NCBI RefSeq assembly: GCF_030408855.1
Contig: NZ_CP047358.1
Coordinates: forward strand, 930,001 to 994,000
Source of the DNA: Corynebacterium glaucum
Lineage (GTDB): Bacteria > Actinomycetota > Actinomycetes > Mycobacteriales > Mycobacteriaceae
Direction: 5' to 3'
Length of the DNA: 64,000 nt
Below, piece after piece: positions 16,245 through 25,997 of this stretch. Below the pieces are notes generated by a model, which saw nothing but the letters and a program-made list of their open reading frames with translations, was not told the DNA's origin and made no database searches. A program made the translations under genes and the position numbers. Position 1 is the stretch's first letter. Each line of letters starts with the position of its first letter.

Positions 16245-18185
16245 ATGACTCGCTTCACACACCCCGCGCGCAAAGGCTCGGCGCGGACGCGTCACCCGCG
16301 CACGCGCCTCGCGGCCACTGCGACCACTGCGACCGCTGCGCTCACCGCGCTCGCCGGACTGACCGTGGCCACCGCGCTTACGGCCCTCTCCGGGTGCGCG
16401 GCGGATCCCGCGCCGCCCCCTTTGGTTACTGAAGAGGAAGCCGAGAAGGAGCTCGAGCGACTGGCGGAAACGACGGAAAGCGCGACGTCGACAAGCGAAC
16501 GCCCCGCTCGAGTGGAGGTGAGCGTCGGAGTCGACCCGGTGCGCGCCGGCTTCAACCCGCACCTAGCCGCGGACGAGCAGGCCACGGTCCGCTCGATCGC
16601 TGACCTGGTGCTGCCCAGCGCCTTCGTCGACGGCGAGCGCAACCCCGATCTGCTGCTCGCCGCGACCCGCCTGCCCAGCTCGTCCAAAGCCGCGACCGTG
16701 CGCTACGTCATCGACCCCGAAGCACAGTGGTCCGACGGCACCCCGATCAGCGGCGCCGACTTCATCTACCTCTGGCGCGCGATGCGCACGACACCCGGCA
16801 CCATCAACGCCTACGGCTACGACGCCATCGCCGACATCCGCGTCTCCGGCCCCAGCGGCAAGACCGTCGACGTCGATTTCCGCACGCCGATCCGCGACAT
16901 CCGCGGCCTGTTCACACACCTGCTGCCGTCGCACCTGCTCGCCGCTGACGCCTCCGACTTCGCCACCGCGCTGCACGATTCCATCCCCGCGTCCGCGGGC
17001 CGCTTCCTGTTCTCCGGCGTCGACCGCGGCCGCGGCACCATTACGCTGAACCGCAACGACCGCTTTTGGGGGCCGGCGCCTGCGCGCATCGACATCCTCA
17101 ACCTGCAGCCCGCGCGCACCACCACGCAGACCGCGGACCAGCTACGCAGCGGCCAAATCGCGTTCGTGGACATGGCGCCCGATGAAACCACGCACCGCGT
17201 CCTCGAACTCGTACCCGACACGCAGGTCCTCACCACCGACGGCCCGCGCACCCTCGGGGTCACCCTCACCGCGGGCGTCACTTTTGAGGCTCGGCAGGAG
17301 CTTGCTTCGCTTATCGACGCCCCCTTGCTCGCGTCCATCGCCACCAACCGCTCCACCGATCTGGCGCTTCCCTCCGCGGTAACCCCCGCCGGTGCTGCTC
17401 CAGCTGGCGCCGCTCCAGCTGCGCTCCCCTCAGACGCGTCCACTTCAGGCGCGTCCACTTCAGGCGCGTCCACCTCCAGTGAACCCACCTCTAGCGAGAG
17501 CGGAATCGCTGGGGGAGCGCTCGAGGCGTACATCGCAAAACAAGGTGCCCTGCGCGTCGCTGCTGACGCTGCCGACCCAGCAGCGGCCGCCGCCGGGAAG
17601 ACCTTCGTCGACCAACTCAATGCAGCGGGTATCGAGGCGAAGTTCGTCGGCACCGACAACAACACCATCATGGGTAAATTGCTCCCGGCCGGCGCCATCG
17701 ACGCAGTCTTTGGGTGGCGAGTATCCGATGCCGCCCTCGCCGCCAGCAAAGCGACCAACGCGACCAACGCGACCAGCGCGACCAACCCCAACGACACCTC
17801 GAGCTCCACCAGCACGAGTAGGGTCGCGAGCCCCGCCAACCCCGAGAGCATCACCGAGATCGCTGGCCGCGCCGCTTGCCCCGCGCACGCCTTCCGCGCC
17901 GCGAACCTATCCGGCTACTGCTCATCCGGCACCGAGCAGCTGGCCGCCGACGTCCTCGCAGGCACCACCAGCGTCCAAGACGCAGTCGCGATCTTTGCGC
18001 AGATCGAGGCGGCCGAGGCGCTCTGGGTGCCTATCGTCACCGAGACCCGCGTCGCCGCGCTCGGCCAAGGCATCGAAGGCCCCGACCCCAACCTGAAGAA
18101 CTGGGACGGCGGGCTTGCCACCGCGCCGACATGGCGCGTCACCACCCCAGCCAACGCCGGCAAGAAGGAGCCACTCGCACAATGA
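16245..18185 (+). CDS. lpqW: LpqW-like lipoprotein, family 5 substrate-binding protein
   Basis: This 646-aa lipoprotein has a long twin-arginine-like basic N-terminus, a hydrophobic core and lipobox LSGC (Cys about 50). The body is an SBP_bac_5 peptide-binding fold (YVIDPEAQWSDGTPISGADFIYLWRAM, FRTPIRDIRGLFTHLLPSHLL). In Mycobacterium the orthologue between typA and mshB influences LM/LAM glycolipid synthesis rather than transport; that role is inferred from synteny. Two in-frame low-complexity inserts (STSGASTSGAST and KATNATNATSATN) come from short tandem DNA repeats. ATG 16245 sits 8 nt after TACAAT with no ribosome binding site. A motif copy at 17309 encodes SLIDAP. Confidence 0.85.
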   Translation: MTRFTHPARKGSARTRHPRTRLAATATTATAALTALAGLTVATALTALSGCAADPAPPPLVTEEEAEKELERLAETTESATSTSERPARVEVSVGVDPVRAGFNPHLAADEQATVRSIADLVLPSAFVDGERNPDLLLAATRLPSSSKAATVRYVIDPEAQWSDGTPISGADFIYLWRAMRTTPGTINAYGYDAIADIRVSGPSGKTVDVDFRTPIRDIRGLFTHLLPSHLLAADASDFATALHDSIPASAGRFLFSGVDRGRGTITLNRNDRFWGPAPARIDILNLQPARTTTQTADQLRSGQIAFVDMAPDETTHRVLELVPDTQVLTTDGPRTLGVTLTAGVTFEARQELASLIDAPLLASIATNRSTDLALPSAVTPAGAAPAGAAPAALPSDASTSGASTSGASTSSEPTSSESGIAGGALEAYIAKQGALRVAADAADPAAAAAGKTFVDQLNAAGIEAKFVGTDNNTIMGKLLPAGAIDAVFGWRVSDAALAASKATNATNATSATNPNDTSSSTSTSRVASPANPESITEIAGRAACPAHAFRAANLSGYCSSGTEQLAADVLAGTTSVQDAVAIFAQIEAAEALWVPIVTETRVAALGQGIEGPDPNLKNWDGGLATAPTWRVTTPANAGKKEPLAQ

Positions 18186-19183
18186 CCCAGACCCAGACCC
18201 AGCCCCACACCCACACCCGCCCCCAACGCGACCTCGCAGGCTACCGCGTCGTGCTTGTCCACGCCCACCCCGACGACGAGGCCATCACCACCGGCGGCAC
18301 CATCGCAACACTCACGGCGCGCGGCGCCGACGTCCTCGTCGTCACGTGCACCCTCGGCGAGGAGGGCGAGGTCATCGGCGAGCCCTACCAACACCTGGTC
18401 GCCGACGAAGCGAACCAGCTGGGCGGTTTCCGCATCCACGAGTTGCGGGCCTCGCTCGCCGCGCTCGGCGCGCGCGGGACATTCCTCGGCGGCGCCGGCC
18501 GCTTCCGCGACTCCGGCATGGAGGGCTCGGCCGCGAGCCAGCACTCCCGCGCGTTCGTCAACTCCGGCGACACCGCCGTGGACGCGCTCGCTGCCATTTT
18601 CACCGCCGAGCGCCCCCACGTCGTGATCACCTACGGACCCGACGGCGGCTACGGCCACCCGGATCACATTCGCGCCCACGAAATCACCCACGCCGCCGCC
18701 AAACTCACCGACATCCCGCGCATCCTCTGGGCCGTCCGCCTCGAGCACGAAACCGCCGCGCTCATGCCCACCGAAGCCCCCGCAGGGTGGCGGCTCCCTC
18801 AGCCAGGTGAGCTCGATGGAGTCAGCTCGTCCGACTTGAGCATTTCGCTTAACGACGCCTCGTACTCAGCGAAAGTCCAATCCATGCGCGCCCACGCCAC
18901 CCAGCTGTGGATCGCCGACGGCCAGGTCACCGACGTCAACCCGCACGCCGCCCTCCCCGCCACGGTCTCATCCGCCGTGCACGTATCCGCCACGCACTTA
19001 TCCGCCACGGTCTCATCCGCCGCAGCGCAGCCCGTGGTCTACTACGCCCTGTCGAACCTCATCGTGCAGCCCATCCAGCGCGTCGAGCACTTCCAGCTCG
19101 GCGAAGGTGCGCCGCTCCCTACCGAGGACAATGGTGCCGTTGCGGGTGATGCGGCGGCGCTGTTCGCCGGCATCGACAAATAG
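18182..19183 (+). CDS. mshB: N-acetyl-1-D-myo-inositol-2-amino-2-deoxy-glucopyranoside deacetylase (mycothiol biosynthesis)
   Basis: This 333-aa LmbE/PIG-L family zinc deacetylase produces GlcN-Ins for mycothiol, the actinobacterial redox buffer. HAHPDDEAITTGGTI contains the zinc-binding HPDD motif, GGAGRFRDSGM is the family-specific loop, and GYGHPDHIRAHEI supplies the third zinc histidine. The start ATG overlaps the lpqW stop (ATGA). Synteny with typA-lpqW favours MshB over the paralogue Mca. The C-terminal part carries an extra alanine/serine-rich segment, and a variant motif copy (18847) encodes SLNDAS. Confidence 0.88.
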   Translation: MTQTQTQPHTHTRPQRDLAGYRVVLVHAHPDDEAITTGGTIATLTARGADVLVVTCTLGEEGEVIGEPYQHLVADEANQLGGFRIHELRASLAALGARGTFLGGAGRFRDSGMEGSAASQHSRAFVNSGDTAVDALAAIFTAERPHVVITYGPDGGYGHPDHIRAHEITHAAAKLTDIPRILWAVRLEHETAALMPTEAPAGWRLPQPGELDGVSSSDLSISLNDASYSAKVQSMRAHATQLWIADGQVTDVNPHAALPATVSSAVHVSATHLSATVSSAAAQPVVYYALSNLIVQPIQRVEHFQLGEGAPLPTEDNGAVAGDAAALFAGIDK

Positions 19184-19516
19184 ATGACCTCCTCCGGCTA
19201 CCGCGACGACTTCTACCGAGACTTTTCCCGCGGCGAGGTCGTCCAGGCGTTCGTCTGGCTGTCCGTCTTCGCGGCCATCGCGGTCATGCTGCAGGTCGGC
19301 TATTTGTGGACGCCGCTGGGAATAGTATTCGCCGGATGGTTCAACGCGGTGCTCCGCAGAACCGCGAAGCTGTGGACGCAAAACCGCTGGATTCAGCTGG
19401 TGCCGCTGGGTGTCTGGGCCGTTGGGTTTTGGATGATGGTGGGCAAGGGGCCGTCGATAAGCGAAATGCTCCTGTTGTTGGTGGGGATAATTTGGCCCCT
19501 CGCCACTGTCAAGTGA
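19184..19516 (+). CDS. Small integral membrane protein
   Basis: This 110-aa protein has three hydrophobic helices ([59 protein letters not shown]). It starts on the base immediately after the mshB stop, so it is translationally coupled. A membrane protein in this position is conserved in mycobacteria (between mshB and the next gene); its function is unknown. It contains one of the best copies of the dispersed motif (19453-19462), encoding PSISEM at the start of the last helix. Confidence 0.8.
   Translation: MTSSGYRDDFYRDFSRGEVVQAFVWLSVFAAIAVMLQVGYLWTPLGIVFAGWFNAVLRRTAKLWTQNRWIQLVPLGVWAVGFWMMVGKGPSISEMLLLLVGIIWPLATVK
19453..19462 (+). repeat. Dispersed motif GTCGATAAGC, full extended copy
   Basis: The extended sequence GTCGATAAGCGAAATGCTCC is identical over 20 bases to the copy at 49282 in an unrelated ABC transporter gene on the opposite coding strand. 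This identity between non-homologous genes is the strongest single indication of a DNA-level signal. Confidence 0.85.
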
Positions 19517-19529
19517 CATACTGAACGGT

Positions 19530-19853
19530 ATGACTTATGTGATCGCCCAACCCTGCGTCGACGTGATGGACCGCGGCTGCGTGGAGGAGTGCCCCGTCGA
19601 TTGCATCTACGAGGGCAAGCGCATGCTCTACATCCACCCCGACGAGTGCGTCGACTGCGGCGCATGCGAGCCGGCATGTCCCGTCGAGGCCATCTTCTAC
19701 GAGGATGACACCCCCGACGAGTGGGCCGAGTACTACGACGCGAACGTCGGCTTCTTCGACGACCTCGGCTCGCCGGGCGGCGCCGCGAAGACTGGCCCAC
19801 TGGACTTCGACCACCCGATGGTGGCGAAGCTGCCGCCGCAGAACCAGGAGTAG
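19530..19853 (+). CDS. fdxC: 7Fe ferredoxin
   Basis: This 107-aa soluble electron carrier has cysteine spacing [17 protein letters not shown] for the [3Fe-4S] side and [12 protein letters not shown] for the [4Fe-4S] cluster, typical of actinobacterial 7Fe ferredoxins. The C-terminal tail ([19 protein letters not shown]) is a family signature. The ATG lacks a Shine-Dalgarno sequence and lies 7 nt after CATACT. dapC follows 3 bp after the stop, the same order as fdxC-dapC in Mycobacterium. Confidence 0.95.
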   Translation: MTYVIAQPCVDVMDRGCVEECPVDCIYEGKRMLYIHPDECVDCGACEPACPVEAIFYEDDTPDEWAEYYDANVGFFDDLGSPGGAAKTGPLDFDHPMVAKLPPQNQE

Positions 19854-19856
19854 GCG

Positions 19857-21032
19857 ATGACACAGCGCACGCCGCTGGGTGCTTCGCTGCCCGATTTCCC
19901 CTGGGACACGATCGCCGACGTCAAGGCAACCGCCGCCGCGCACCCTGGCGGACTGATCGACCTGTCCGTGGGTGGGCCTGTCGACCCGGTCGCGCCGTCG
20001 ATTCAGCTCGCGCTCACCGAACACGCCGCGGAGCCCGGCTACCCGCAGACCGCCGGCACCCCAGAGCTGCGCCGCACCATCGTCGACGCGCTCGAGCGCC
20101 GCTTCGGCATCGCGGGCCTGGACACTGAGTCGGTGCTGCCGGTCATCGGGCTGAAGGAGGCGATCGCGTGGCTGCCGACGTTGCTGGGCCTGCGCGGCCA
20201 GACCGTCGTCATCCCGGAGGTCGCGTACCCCACGTACGAGGTCGGCGCACTTATGGCTGGGTGCACGGTGCAGCGTTGCGACGACCCCGCGACCGCCCCG
20301 ACAGACACCGCCCTGGTCTTTCTGAACTCGCCGTCGAATCCGACGGGGCGGGTGATGGGCGCCGACGAGCTGCGCGCGTGGGTCGAGTTCGGCCGTGAGA
20401 CCGGCGCCATCATCGCGTCCGACGAGTGCTATCTGGGCCTCGGCTGGGCCACCCAGCCCGTGTCGCTGCTGCACCCCGAGGTCTCCGGCGGTGACAACAC
20501 GGGTCTGCTCGCGCTGCACTCGTTATCGAAGACGTCGAACCTCGCGTCGTACCGCGCCGGCACGATCGCGGGCGACCGCGACCTGGTCCAGGAGCTGCTC
20601 CTGGTGCGCAAGCACGCCGGCCTCATCGTGCCGGGCCCCGTCCAGCACGCGATGGTTGCGGCGCTTGCCGACGACCTCCACGAGCGCTTGCAAGCTTCCG
20701 CCTACGCCATGCGCCGCGCCGCGTTGCTCAAGGCGCTCACCAGCGCGGGCTTTACTATCGACGACTCCGAGGCCGGCCTCTACCTCTGGTGCCGCAAGGA
20801 TGGGGTGAACTCCCGCGAGGCGCTGGATTGGCTCGCGGAGCGCGGCATCCTGGCCGCGCCCGGCGACTTCTACGGCCCTGCTGGCGCGAACCACGTCCGG
20901 GTCGCCCTGACCGCTTCCGACGAGCAGATCGCCGACGCCGTGCGCCGCCTCACCGCGCAGGAGACCACCGCCGGTGACGCCGGCCAGGAGACCACCGCCG
21001 GTGACGCCGGCCAGGAGACCACCGCGCAGTGA
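19857..21032 (+). CDS. dapC: N-succinyldiaminopimelate aminotransferase
   Basis: This 391-aa PLP-dependent fold-type I aminotransferase belongs to the succinylase branch of lysine/meso-DAP synthesis. NSPSNPTG contacts substrate and PLP, SLSKTSNLASYRAG contains the PLP lysine, and FYGPAGANHVRVALT holds the carboxylate-binding arginine. The genome segment also carries dapD and dapE, completing the branch. The C-terminus carries a non-conserved QETTAGDAG repeat from a 27-bp tandem duplication. The stop overlaps the GTG of the GtrA gene. Confidence 0.93.
   Translation: MTQRTPLGASLPDFPWDTIADVKATAAAHPGGLIDLSVGGPVDPVAPSIQLALTEHAAEPGYPQTAGTPELRRTIVDALERRFGIAGLDTESVLPVIGLKEAIAWLPTLLGLRGQTVVIPEVAYPTYEVGALMAGCTVQRCDDPATAPTDTALVFLNSPSNPTGRVMGADELRAWVEFGRETGAIIASDECYLGLGWATQPVSLLHPEVSGGDNTGLLALHSLSKTSNLASYRAGTIAGDRDLVQELLLVRKHAGLIVPGPVQHAMVAALADDLHERLQASAYAMRRAALLKALTSAGFTIDDSEAGLYLWCRKDGVNSREALDWLAERGILAAPGDFYGPAGANHVRVALTASDEQIADAVRRLTAQETTAGDAGQETTAGDAGQETTAQ
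20958..21026. repeat. 27-bp tandem repeat at the 3' end of dapC
   Basis: Two exact 27-bp units (20958-20984, 20985-21011) and a partial third encode QETTAGDAG repeats in the disordered C-terminal tail of DapC. Confidence 0.85.
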
Positions 21033-21622
21033 CGGGAGCAGCACAACCACGCAGTACCAACGCCGTCGCCACAGCTGGCGTAGGCACGTCGCGCGCTCAC
21101 CGTTTGGCGGTGGGGCTGCGCGAGTTCGTGAAGTTCGGCATCGTCGGCGGCTCCGGGGTGCTGGTCAACCTTGCCGTGTTCTATGTGTGCAAGAAGCTGC
21201 TGGACTCCGGCATTGGCATTCACGAGACGGACGTGTTTTTCAACCTCTTCGGCACGCGTTTCAATGTGCGCTGGTACCATGTGCTATCCACCATCGCCTT
21301 TGTGGTGGCGAATACGTGGAACTACCAGCTGAACCGTTCGTGGACGTTCCGCCACGTGGAGCAGCGGTCGTGGCTGCGCGGTTACTTCCCGTTCCTGGCG
21401 ACCGGTGTGGTGGCATTCGTAGTCTCGCTGACCTGCATGACACTGCTCATGAACCCGTCCTCGCCGATCGCGCTGCCGGACAGCGTGTTTGACGACTCGA
21501 CCGGGCTGCGCACCAAGTCGTACTGGGCGCAGGCGATCTCCACGTTGGTGGCGATGCCGGTGAACTTCATCATCAATAAGTTCTGGACTTTCGGGAAGCC
21601 GAAAGTTGTCCCAGTAAACTGA
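21029..21622 (+). CDS. GtrA-like family membrane protein
   Basis: This 197-aa protein has four predicted transmembrane helices. FVKFGIVGGSGVLVNLAVFYV and NTWNYQLNRSWTFRH are the GtrA signatures, and the C-terminal MPVNFIINKFWTFGK is also typical. GtrA proteins are thought to flip polyprenyl-linked sugars or partner membrane glycosyltransferases in cell-wall polysaccharide synthesis. GTG 21029 overlaps the dapC stop (GTGA), indicating co-translation. Confidence 0.9.
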   Translation: MTGAAQPRSTNAVATAGVGTSRAHRLAVGLREFVKFGIVGGSGVLVNLAVFYVCKKLLDSGIGIHETDVFFNLFGTRFNVRWYHVLSTIAFVVANTWNYQLNRSWTFRHVEQRSWLRGYFPFLATGVVAFVVSLTCMTLLMNPSSPIALPDSVFDDSTGLRTKSYWAQAISTLVAMPVNFIINKFWTFGKPKVVPVN

Positions 21623-21725
21623 TCAGCCCTATCGTAGGCGCGCAGAATCGGTGTGCGAGCAAATTCGGTAGGTGTACAAACCCGCTAGCCCGGGTAATTG
21701 CAGACGTCGATAATTGCAAGCTCGG

Positions 21726-22883
21726 CTAGCCGAATAGCAGGTGCATTGCTGCAAACGGGTGAAGCGTGTTGCGCACGTGATAGCCGCGCGGCGAACACCA
21801 CGTCGGGGTTCCGCGCACCATTTCTATGCGGCCGCGTTTTCGACGCTGAGGGTCGTCGTCGTTGACCCGGTTGTGATATCGGCACAGTGGGGCAAGGTTG
21901 GCGATGTTGGTTTCACCGCCGTGTTTCCACGCTTTGATGTGGTGGATTTCGCATGAGTCGGCGCCGTGTCGGCAACCGGGCACTGGACAGATTGGCATCG
22001 AGATCCTTGCGAGGTCTCGCTGCTTCTGGTTAGCTAGGCGCACCTCGCGGTAGAGGTTCACCGCACCGTCTTGCGCGGCGAATAGCGCAACTTCGAGCTC
22101 CTTGCCATAACGCGCCTCGAGGTATTCGGCGCCAGTCATCGTGGTGCCGTCGGTGAGCCCGAGGCGGACGTCGTCGCCCTCGCCGCTAAGGATCTTGAGG
22201 TGAGTTTCCAGCGGCACGATGATGATCGGGCGCGGGTTGGCGTACGGCACGCGCGGCTGCGATGCCGGGCTGGTGGTGGCGGGCGAGTCGGCGCAGTTTG
22301 GGGTGGCGGCGGGGTGTTCGCCGGAGTTGCCGCTGGAGTTGTCGCCGGGGGCGGCGCTGCGGAGGAGATCGATGAAGGCGTCGAGCATCTGTGGCGACAC
22401 CGGCTTCGACGGGTCGATGTCGCGGGTGAGGCGGTGTTCTAGGTCGGCCATGTCGCGCTCGTCGGCGGTGACGCTCATGCGCCGCAGCCCTGCCTTGGAC
22501 GCAGAGAAGGACATCTGTTTCTTCGGCGGCTTCTGCTCGGCGGGGATCAGTTGGCGGATACGTCGCGCGAGGGCGTCGTACGTGCACGGGCGGGAGAGGA
22601 GTTGGAGGCGCGTTGTCCACTGGGCGTCGATAAGCAAATGCGAAATGCGACGCTCGATGAGGGCGAGCTGATCGAGGGAAAACCTGCCGGCGCGTGCGAG
22701 GGCGACGGCTTCTTGCTGCTTGCGGGTGAACTTGGTCGGGCCGAAGTATGCGCTGTGGACGAGGCCCCAGCTGCGCACTTTGTTGGGCTCGAGACCTGCG
22801 GCGAGCGCGGCGTCGCGGTCGAAGGCAACGAGCGAGTCCAGCGCGGAGCTAGACATCGCTTCGAGAAGTGCGGAGAACGCCAT
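21726..22883 (-). CDS. HNH endonuclease signature protein
   Basis: This approximately 385-aa protein has a helical N-terminal region common in actinobacterial HNH families and a C-terminal HNH nuclease. CPVPGC...CEIHHIKAWKHGG supplies the zinc cysteines and catalytic histidine, followed by NIANLAPLCRYHNRVN. Such proteins are multi-copy in many actinobacteria and their targets are unknown. ATG 22883 sits exactly 7 nt after TATTGT (22891-22896), so it is a probable leaderless start; GTG 22892 is the alternative. A motif copy (22626) encodes LLIDAQ. Confidence 0.82.
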   Translation of the reverse strand: MAFSALLEAMSSSALDSLVAFDRDAALAAGLEPNKVRSWGLVHSAYFGPTKFTRKQQEAVALARAGRFSLDQLALIERRISHLLIDAQWTTRLQLLSRPCTYDALARRIRQLIPAEQKPPKKQMSFSASKAGLRRMSVTADERDMADLEHRLTRDIDPSKPVSPQMLDAFIDLLRSAAPGDNSSGNSGEHPAATPNCADSPATTSPASQPRVPYANPRPIIIVPLETHLKILSGEGDDVRLGLTDGTTMTGAEYLEARYGKELEVALFAAQDGAVNLYREVRLANQKQRDLARISMPICPVPGCRHGADSCEIHHIKAWKHGGETNIANLAPLCRYHNRVNDDDPQRRKRGRIEMVRGTPTWCSPRGYHVRNTLHPFAAMHLLFG

Positions 22884-22923
22884 ACCCCGCACAATAAACG
22901 AAACAACCGGTTCTGTAAAGAAG

Positions 22924-23499
22924 TTAATCCGCGGTCAGGCGCGCGTACTGCGCGAGGTCGACGAATTCGCCGTGCAACAGCTCCGCACCGCGCAACACGC
23001 CTTCGAGGGTGTAGCCGCACGCCTCGGCGACGTGGCGCGAGGCAGCGTTGTCCACGTTGGCGCGAATCACCAGCCGGTGGAAGCTGTGCGCAAACGCATG
23101 CTCGGTTACCAGATGCACGGCGCGCGTCATCATGCCGCGGCCACGCATCCACTGCGCCGCGTTGTAGCCGAACTCCGCTGCGCGATGCTGCTCCGACACG
23201 AGCCGCAGCGCGACGTTGCCGCAGTAGCGTTCGTCGACCACCAGCGCCCACCGCAGCTCGTTCGCGGGCATCTCCAGGAAGGCCGCGGCGTGCGCCTCGG
23301 TGTACGGGTGCGGCACCTGCGTCCAGCGCACCATGCGCGGGTCGTTGCAGGACTCAACAAGGTCCTCGCGCACATTGCTTATCGACGCCACCTCGCCCCA
23401 CGGCACAAGCTCCAGCTCGCCGTCGCGCAGTGGCAGGCAGGGGATGGGCCAGGAGAACTCGGCGGTCACGCTGCTTGCGGGCACGCTAGCTGCGGGCAC
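22924..23499 (-). CDS. GNAT family N-acetyltransferase (RimJ/RimL type)
   Basis: This approximately 191-aa acetyltransferase has acetyl-CoA-binding and C-terminal GNAT features: AEFGYNAAQWMRGRGMMTRAV contains the pyrophosphate-binding loop, and VIRANVDNAASRHVAEACGYTLEGVLRG is the typical final motif of ribosomal-protein or small-molecule acetyltransferases. The start is uncertain: GTG 23499 abuts the dapD stop, while GTG 23469 removes a repeated PAASVPAS leader made by a short tandem DNA repeat. It is probably co-transcribed with dapD. Confidence 0.82.
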   Translation of the reverse strand: MPAASVPASSVTAEFSWPIPCLPLRDGELELVPWGEVASISNVREDLVESCNDPRMVRWTQVPHPYTEAHAAAFLEMPANELRWALVVDERYCGNVALRLVSEQHRAAEFGYNAAQWMRGRGMMTRAVHLVTEHAFAHSFHRLVIRANVDNAASRHVAEACGYTLEGVLRGAELLHGEFVDLAQYARLTAD

Positions 23500-23500
23500 G

Positions 23501-24472
23501 CTAGTTCGCGTGGAGCGCTTCGTTGAGCTCGATGCCCTTCGCCGGCACGACCTCGATGGCGCCCGAGAGCGAATTGCGGCGGAACTGTAGTCCGTTCTTG
23601 CCGGACAGCTTCAGCGCCTTGACCTCGGCACCGGCTTCCTTGCCCAGCGCGCCCGCGACCTCGCTGGTCAGGACCACCTTGGAGGAGGCGGTGACGTACA
23701 GGCCGGCTTCGACCACGCAATCGTCGCCAAGCGAAATGCCCACACCCGCATTGGCGCCGAGCAGGCAGCGCTCGCCGAGGGTGATGGTCTCCTTGCCACC
23801 GCCGGACAGCGTGCCCATAATCGACGCGCCGCCGCCGATGTCCGTGCCGTCGCCGACCACAACGCCTGCGGAAATGCGGCCCTCGACCATCGATGCGCCG
23901 AGCGTGCCAGCGTTGAAGTTCACAAAACCTTCGTGCATCACGGTCGTGCCCTCGGCTAGGTACGCGCCCAGGCGCACGCGATCCGCGTCGCCGATGCGCA
24001 CGCCCGACGGCACGATGTAATCCACCATACGCGGGAACTTGTCCACGGAGTACACCACGACCGGACCATCTTCCGCGAGGCGGCCGCGCACAGTCTGGAA
24101 ATCGGCCACGGAGCACGGGCCGTGGTTCGTCCACACCACGTTCGACAGCAGCCCGAACACGCCGTCCATGTTCAGCTCGTGCGGGCGCACAATGCGGTGC
24201 GACAGCAGGTGGAGGCGCAGGTACACGTCGTAAGCGTCGGTTGCCGGCGCAGCGAGGTCCGCAATCGAGGTTTCCACGGCCACTCGCTCGACGTTGCGCT
24301 TTTCGTCGCGCCCCACTAGGTGTGCGAAGCGCGAGTCGGCTTCTTCCACACGGTGGGTTCCAGTTTCGGACACTTGCTTATCGACGTTTGGCGCCGGGAA
24401 CCAGACATCTAATACCGTGCCGTCTTGCGCGATCGATGCCAGGCCGCGTCCGGATGCGAAGGAGACAGTCAT
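23501..24472 (-). CDS. dapD: 2,3,4,5-tetrahydropyridine-2,6-dicarboxylate N-succinyltransferase
   Basis: This approximately 323-aa left-handed beta-helix succinyltransferase catalyses the succinylation step of lysine/DAP synthesis. Landmarks are [61 protein letters not shown] and [14 protein letters not shown], the actinobacterial DapD type. ATG 24472 is preceded by AAGGTGG. A permease gene ends 11 bp upstream. A dispersed-motif copy at 24376 encodes NVDKQV in the variable N-terminal region. Confidence 0.93.
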   Translation of the reverse strand: MTVSFASGRGLASIAQDGTVLDVWFPAPNVDKQVSETGTHRVEEADSRFAHLVGRDEKRNVERVAVETSIADLAAPATDAYDVYLRLHLLSHRIVRPHELNMDGVFGLLSNVVWTNHGPCSVADFQTVRGRLAEDGPVVVYSVDKFPRMVDYIVPSGVRIGDADRVRLGAYLAEGTTVMHEGFVNFNAGTLGASMVEGRISAGVVVGDGTDIGGGASIMGTLSGGGKETITLGERCLLGANAGVGISLGDDCVVEAGLYVTASSKVVLTSEVAGALGKEAGAEVKALKLSGKNGLQFRRNSLSGAIEVVPAKGIELNEALHAN

Positions 24473-24482
24473 GGCATCCACC

Positions 24483-25997
24483 TTAAAGCACCGTCTCGGA
24501 GGTCTCAGCGTGGGCTCGCGCTGCGTTGTTTGCGGTGTTGTTGGCGCGCGCAAGCGGCGGGATGTTCCGCGTGGTAAACGACAGTGCAATCAAGATCGCG
24601 GAGAGGACACTGACTGCGATGACTTGGGAGCGCGACGAGTCGTCGAAAAGCATGAGCCCTGTCAGCCCGAGGAGGGCGACGAGGGTGGTCCACGGTACCC
24701 ACGACGCGCCGCGGACCTGGACTGCTGAGCCGTGGATCTGGGGGTGGAGCTTGATGTAACTGAGCGTAATCATGATCCAGGTGACGATGAGGCAACCGCC
24801 GGTCGCGGCCATGATGAAGTCGATCATGCCGGGCGGGTTCCACCACTGCAGGCCGACGGCGGCGAACGCGAAGAAAACCGAGACCAGCACGGAGTTGGTG
24901 GGCACGGCGTTGGCGTTGGTTCTGGCCATCCATCGCGGGGCGTCGCCTTCGAGCGCCTGCTGGTAGGCGATGCGGGAGGTGCCGTAGATCTGCGCGTTGA
25001 ACGCGGAGAGTAGCGCGAGCACAATCACGGCCTCCATGAATCCGGCGGCGCCGGGGATGTTCGCCATGTCGAGGACCTGGGTAAAGGGGGATTCTGCGGC
25101 GGTGTTGGCGCCGTCGATCTGCGCGTAGGGGAGGAGCAGGATAATGACGACGACTGAGCCGACGTAGAACAGGGCAATGCGCCAGATAATCGAGTTCACT
25201 GCGCGCTTGACGGATTCGGCGGGGTTCTCGGATTCCGCAGCGGCGATGGTGACCACCTCGATGCCGCCGAATGCGAAGGCGACGGCGAGCAGGCCCGCCG
25301 CGATGCCGGTGATGCCGTTGGGGGCGAAGCCGGACGCGCGGACGTTTTCGAAGCCGACAAACCCGGAGGCGGGCAGCAGGCCGAGCCAGAGCGCGGCGCC
25401 GATGACCAGGAAAGCGAGGATGACTACGATTTTGATCATCGCGAACCAGTACTCGAACTCGCCGAAGCCTTTGACCTGCGCGAGGTTGACAGCGGTGAGG
25501 ATTGAGACGACGATCAGCGCCGGCAGCCACTGCGGCACGTCGAACCAGCCAGCCATGATGGCGGAGGCGCCGGTAATTTCCGCGCCGCAGGCCATGATGA
25601 GCAGGAACCAGTAGATCCAGCCGAGCAGGAAGCCCGCCCAGTGTCCGAACGCCTGGCGGCCGTAGGTGGCGAACGAGCCGGAACTCGGGCGCGCTGCCGC
25701 CATCTCGCCGAGCATGCGCATCACGGAGATCACGATCGCGCCGGCGATCACGTACGCGATGAGGATTGCCGGACCGGCGGCGCGGATCCCCACACCGACG
25801 CCGAGGAAGAGGCCCGCGCCGACGGCGGTGCCCAGGCCCATCAGGGTCAGGTGGCGCAACTTCAGGCCGGTGCCGAGTTCGGAGGCGGCGTCGGCGCTGC
25901 CGCGGGTACTAGCGCTGCCGCTGGTACTGGCGCTGCCGCGGGTACTGGCGCTGCCGCGGGCGGGTTCGTTGCTGGCGGAGGTCTTGCTGCCACTCAT
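24483..25997 (-). CDS. APC-family amino acid permease, AroP-like (second of a tandem pair)
   Basis: This approximately 504-aa cytoplasmic-membrane amino acid permease has about 12 helices. [26 protein letters not shown] is the N-terminal signature shared with Corynebacterium AroP (aromatic amino acid uptake), followed by [20 protein letters not shown]. Its substrate is inferred only from similarity. The N-terminal extension contains [16 protein letters not shown] repeats from an 18-bp tandem repeat. ATG 25997 overlaps the upstream permease stop (ATGA) and is preceded by AAAGGA, so the pair is co-translated. Confidence 0.87.
   Translation of the reverse strand: MSGSKTSASNEPARGSASTRGSASTSGSASTRGSADAASELGTGLKLRHLTLMGLGTAVGAGLFLGVGVGIRAAGPAILIAYVIAGAIVISVMRMLGEMAAARPSSGSFATYGRQAFGHWAGFLLGWIYWFLLIMACGAEITGASAIMAGWFDVPQWLPALIVVSILTAVNLAQVKGFGEFEYWFAMIKIVVILAFLVIGAALWLGLLPASGFVGFENVRASGFAPNGITGIAAGLLAVAFAFGGIEVVTIAAAESENPAESVKRAVNSIIWRIALFYVGSVVVIILLLPYAQIDGANTAAESPFTQVLDMANIPGAAGFMEAVIVLALLSAFNAQIYGTSRIAYQQALEGDAPRWMARTNANAVPTNSVLVSVFFAFAAVGLQWWNPPGMIDFIMAATGGCLIVTWIMITLSYIKLHPQIHGSAVQVRGASWVPWTTLVALLGLTGLMLFDDSSRSQVIAVSVLSAILIALSFTTRNIPPLARANNTANNAARAHAETSETVL
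25894..25960. repeat. 18-bp tandem repeat, about 3.7 copies
   Basis: Direct repeats of an 18-bp GCGCTGCCGCGGGTACTG-type unit encode the GSASTR repeats in the non-conserved N-terminus of the permease. Confidence 0.82.

Noticed and set aside
21706..21720. GTCGATAATTGCAAGCTC in the gap before the HNH gene
   Set aside because: Looks like a motif copy with a 2-base insertion, but a single degenerate intergenic example is not enough to count.
23727..23742. Motif-like GTCGCCAAGCGAAATGCC in dapD
   Set aside because: Two mismatches in the core, and the residues (GISLGDDC) are conserved DapD sequence, so it is explained by the protein.
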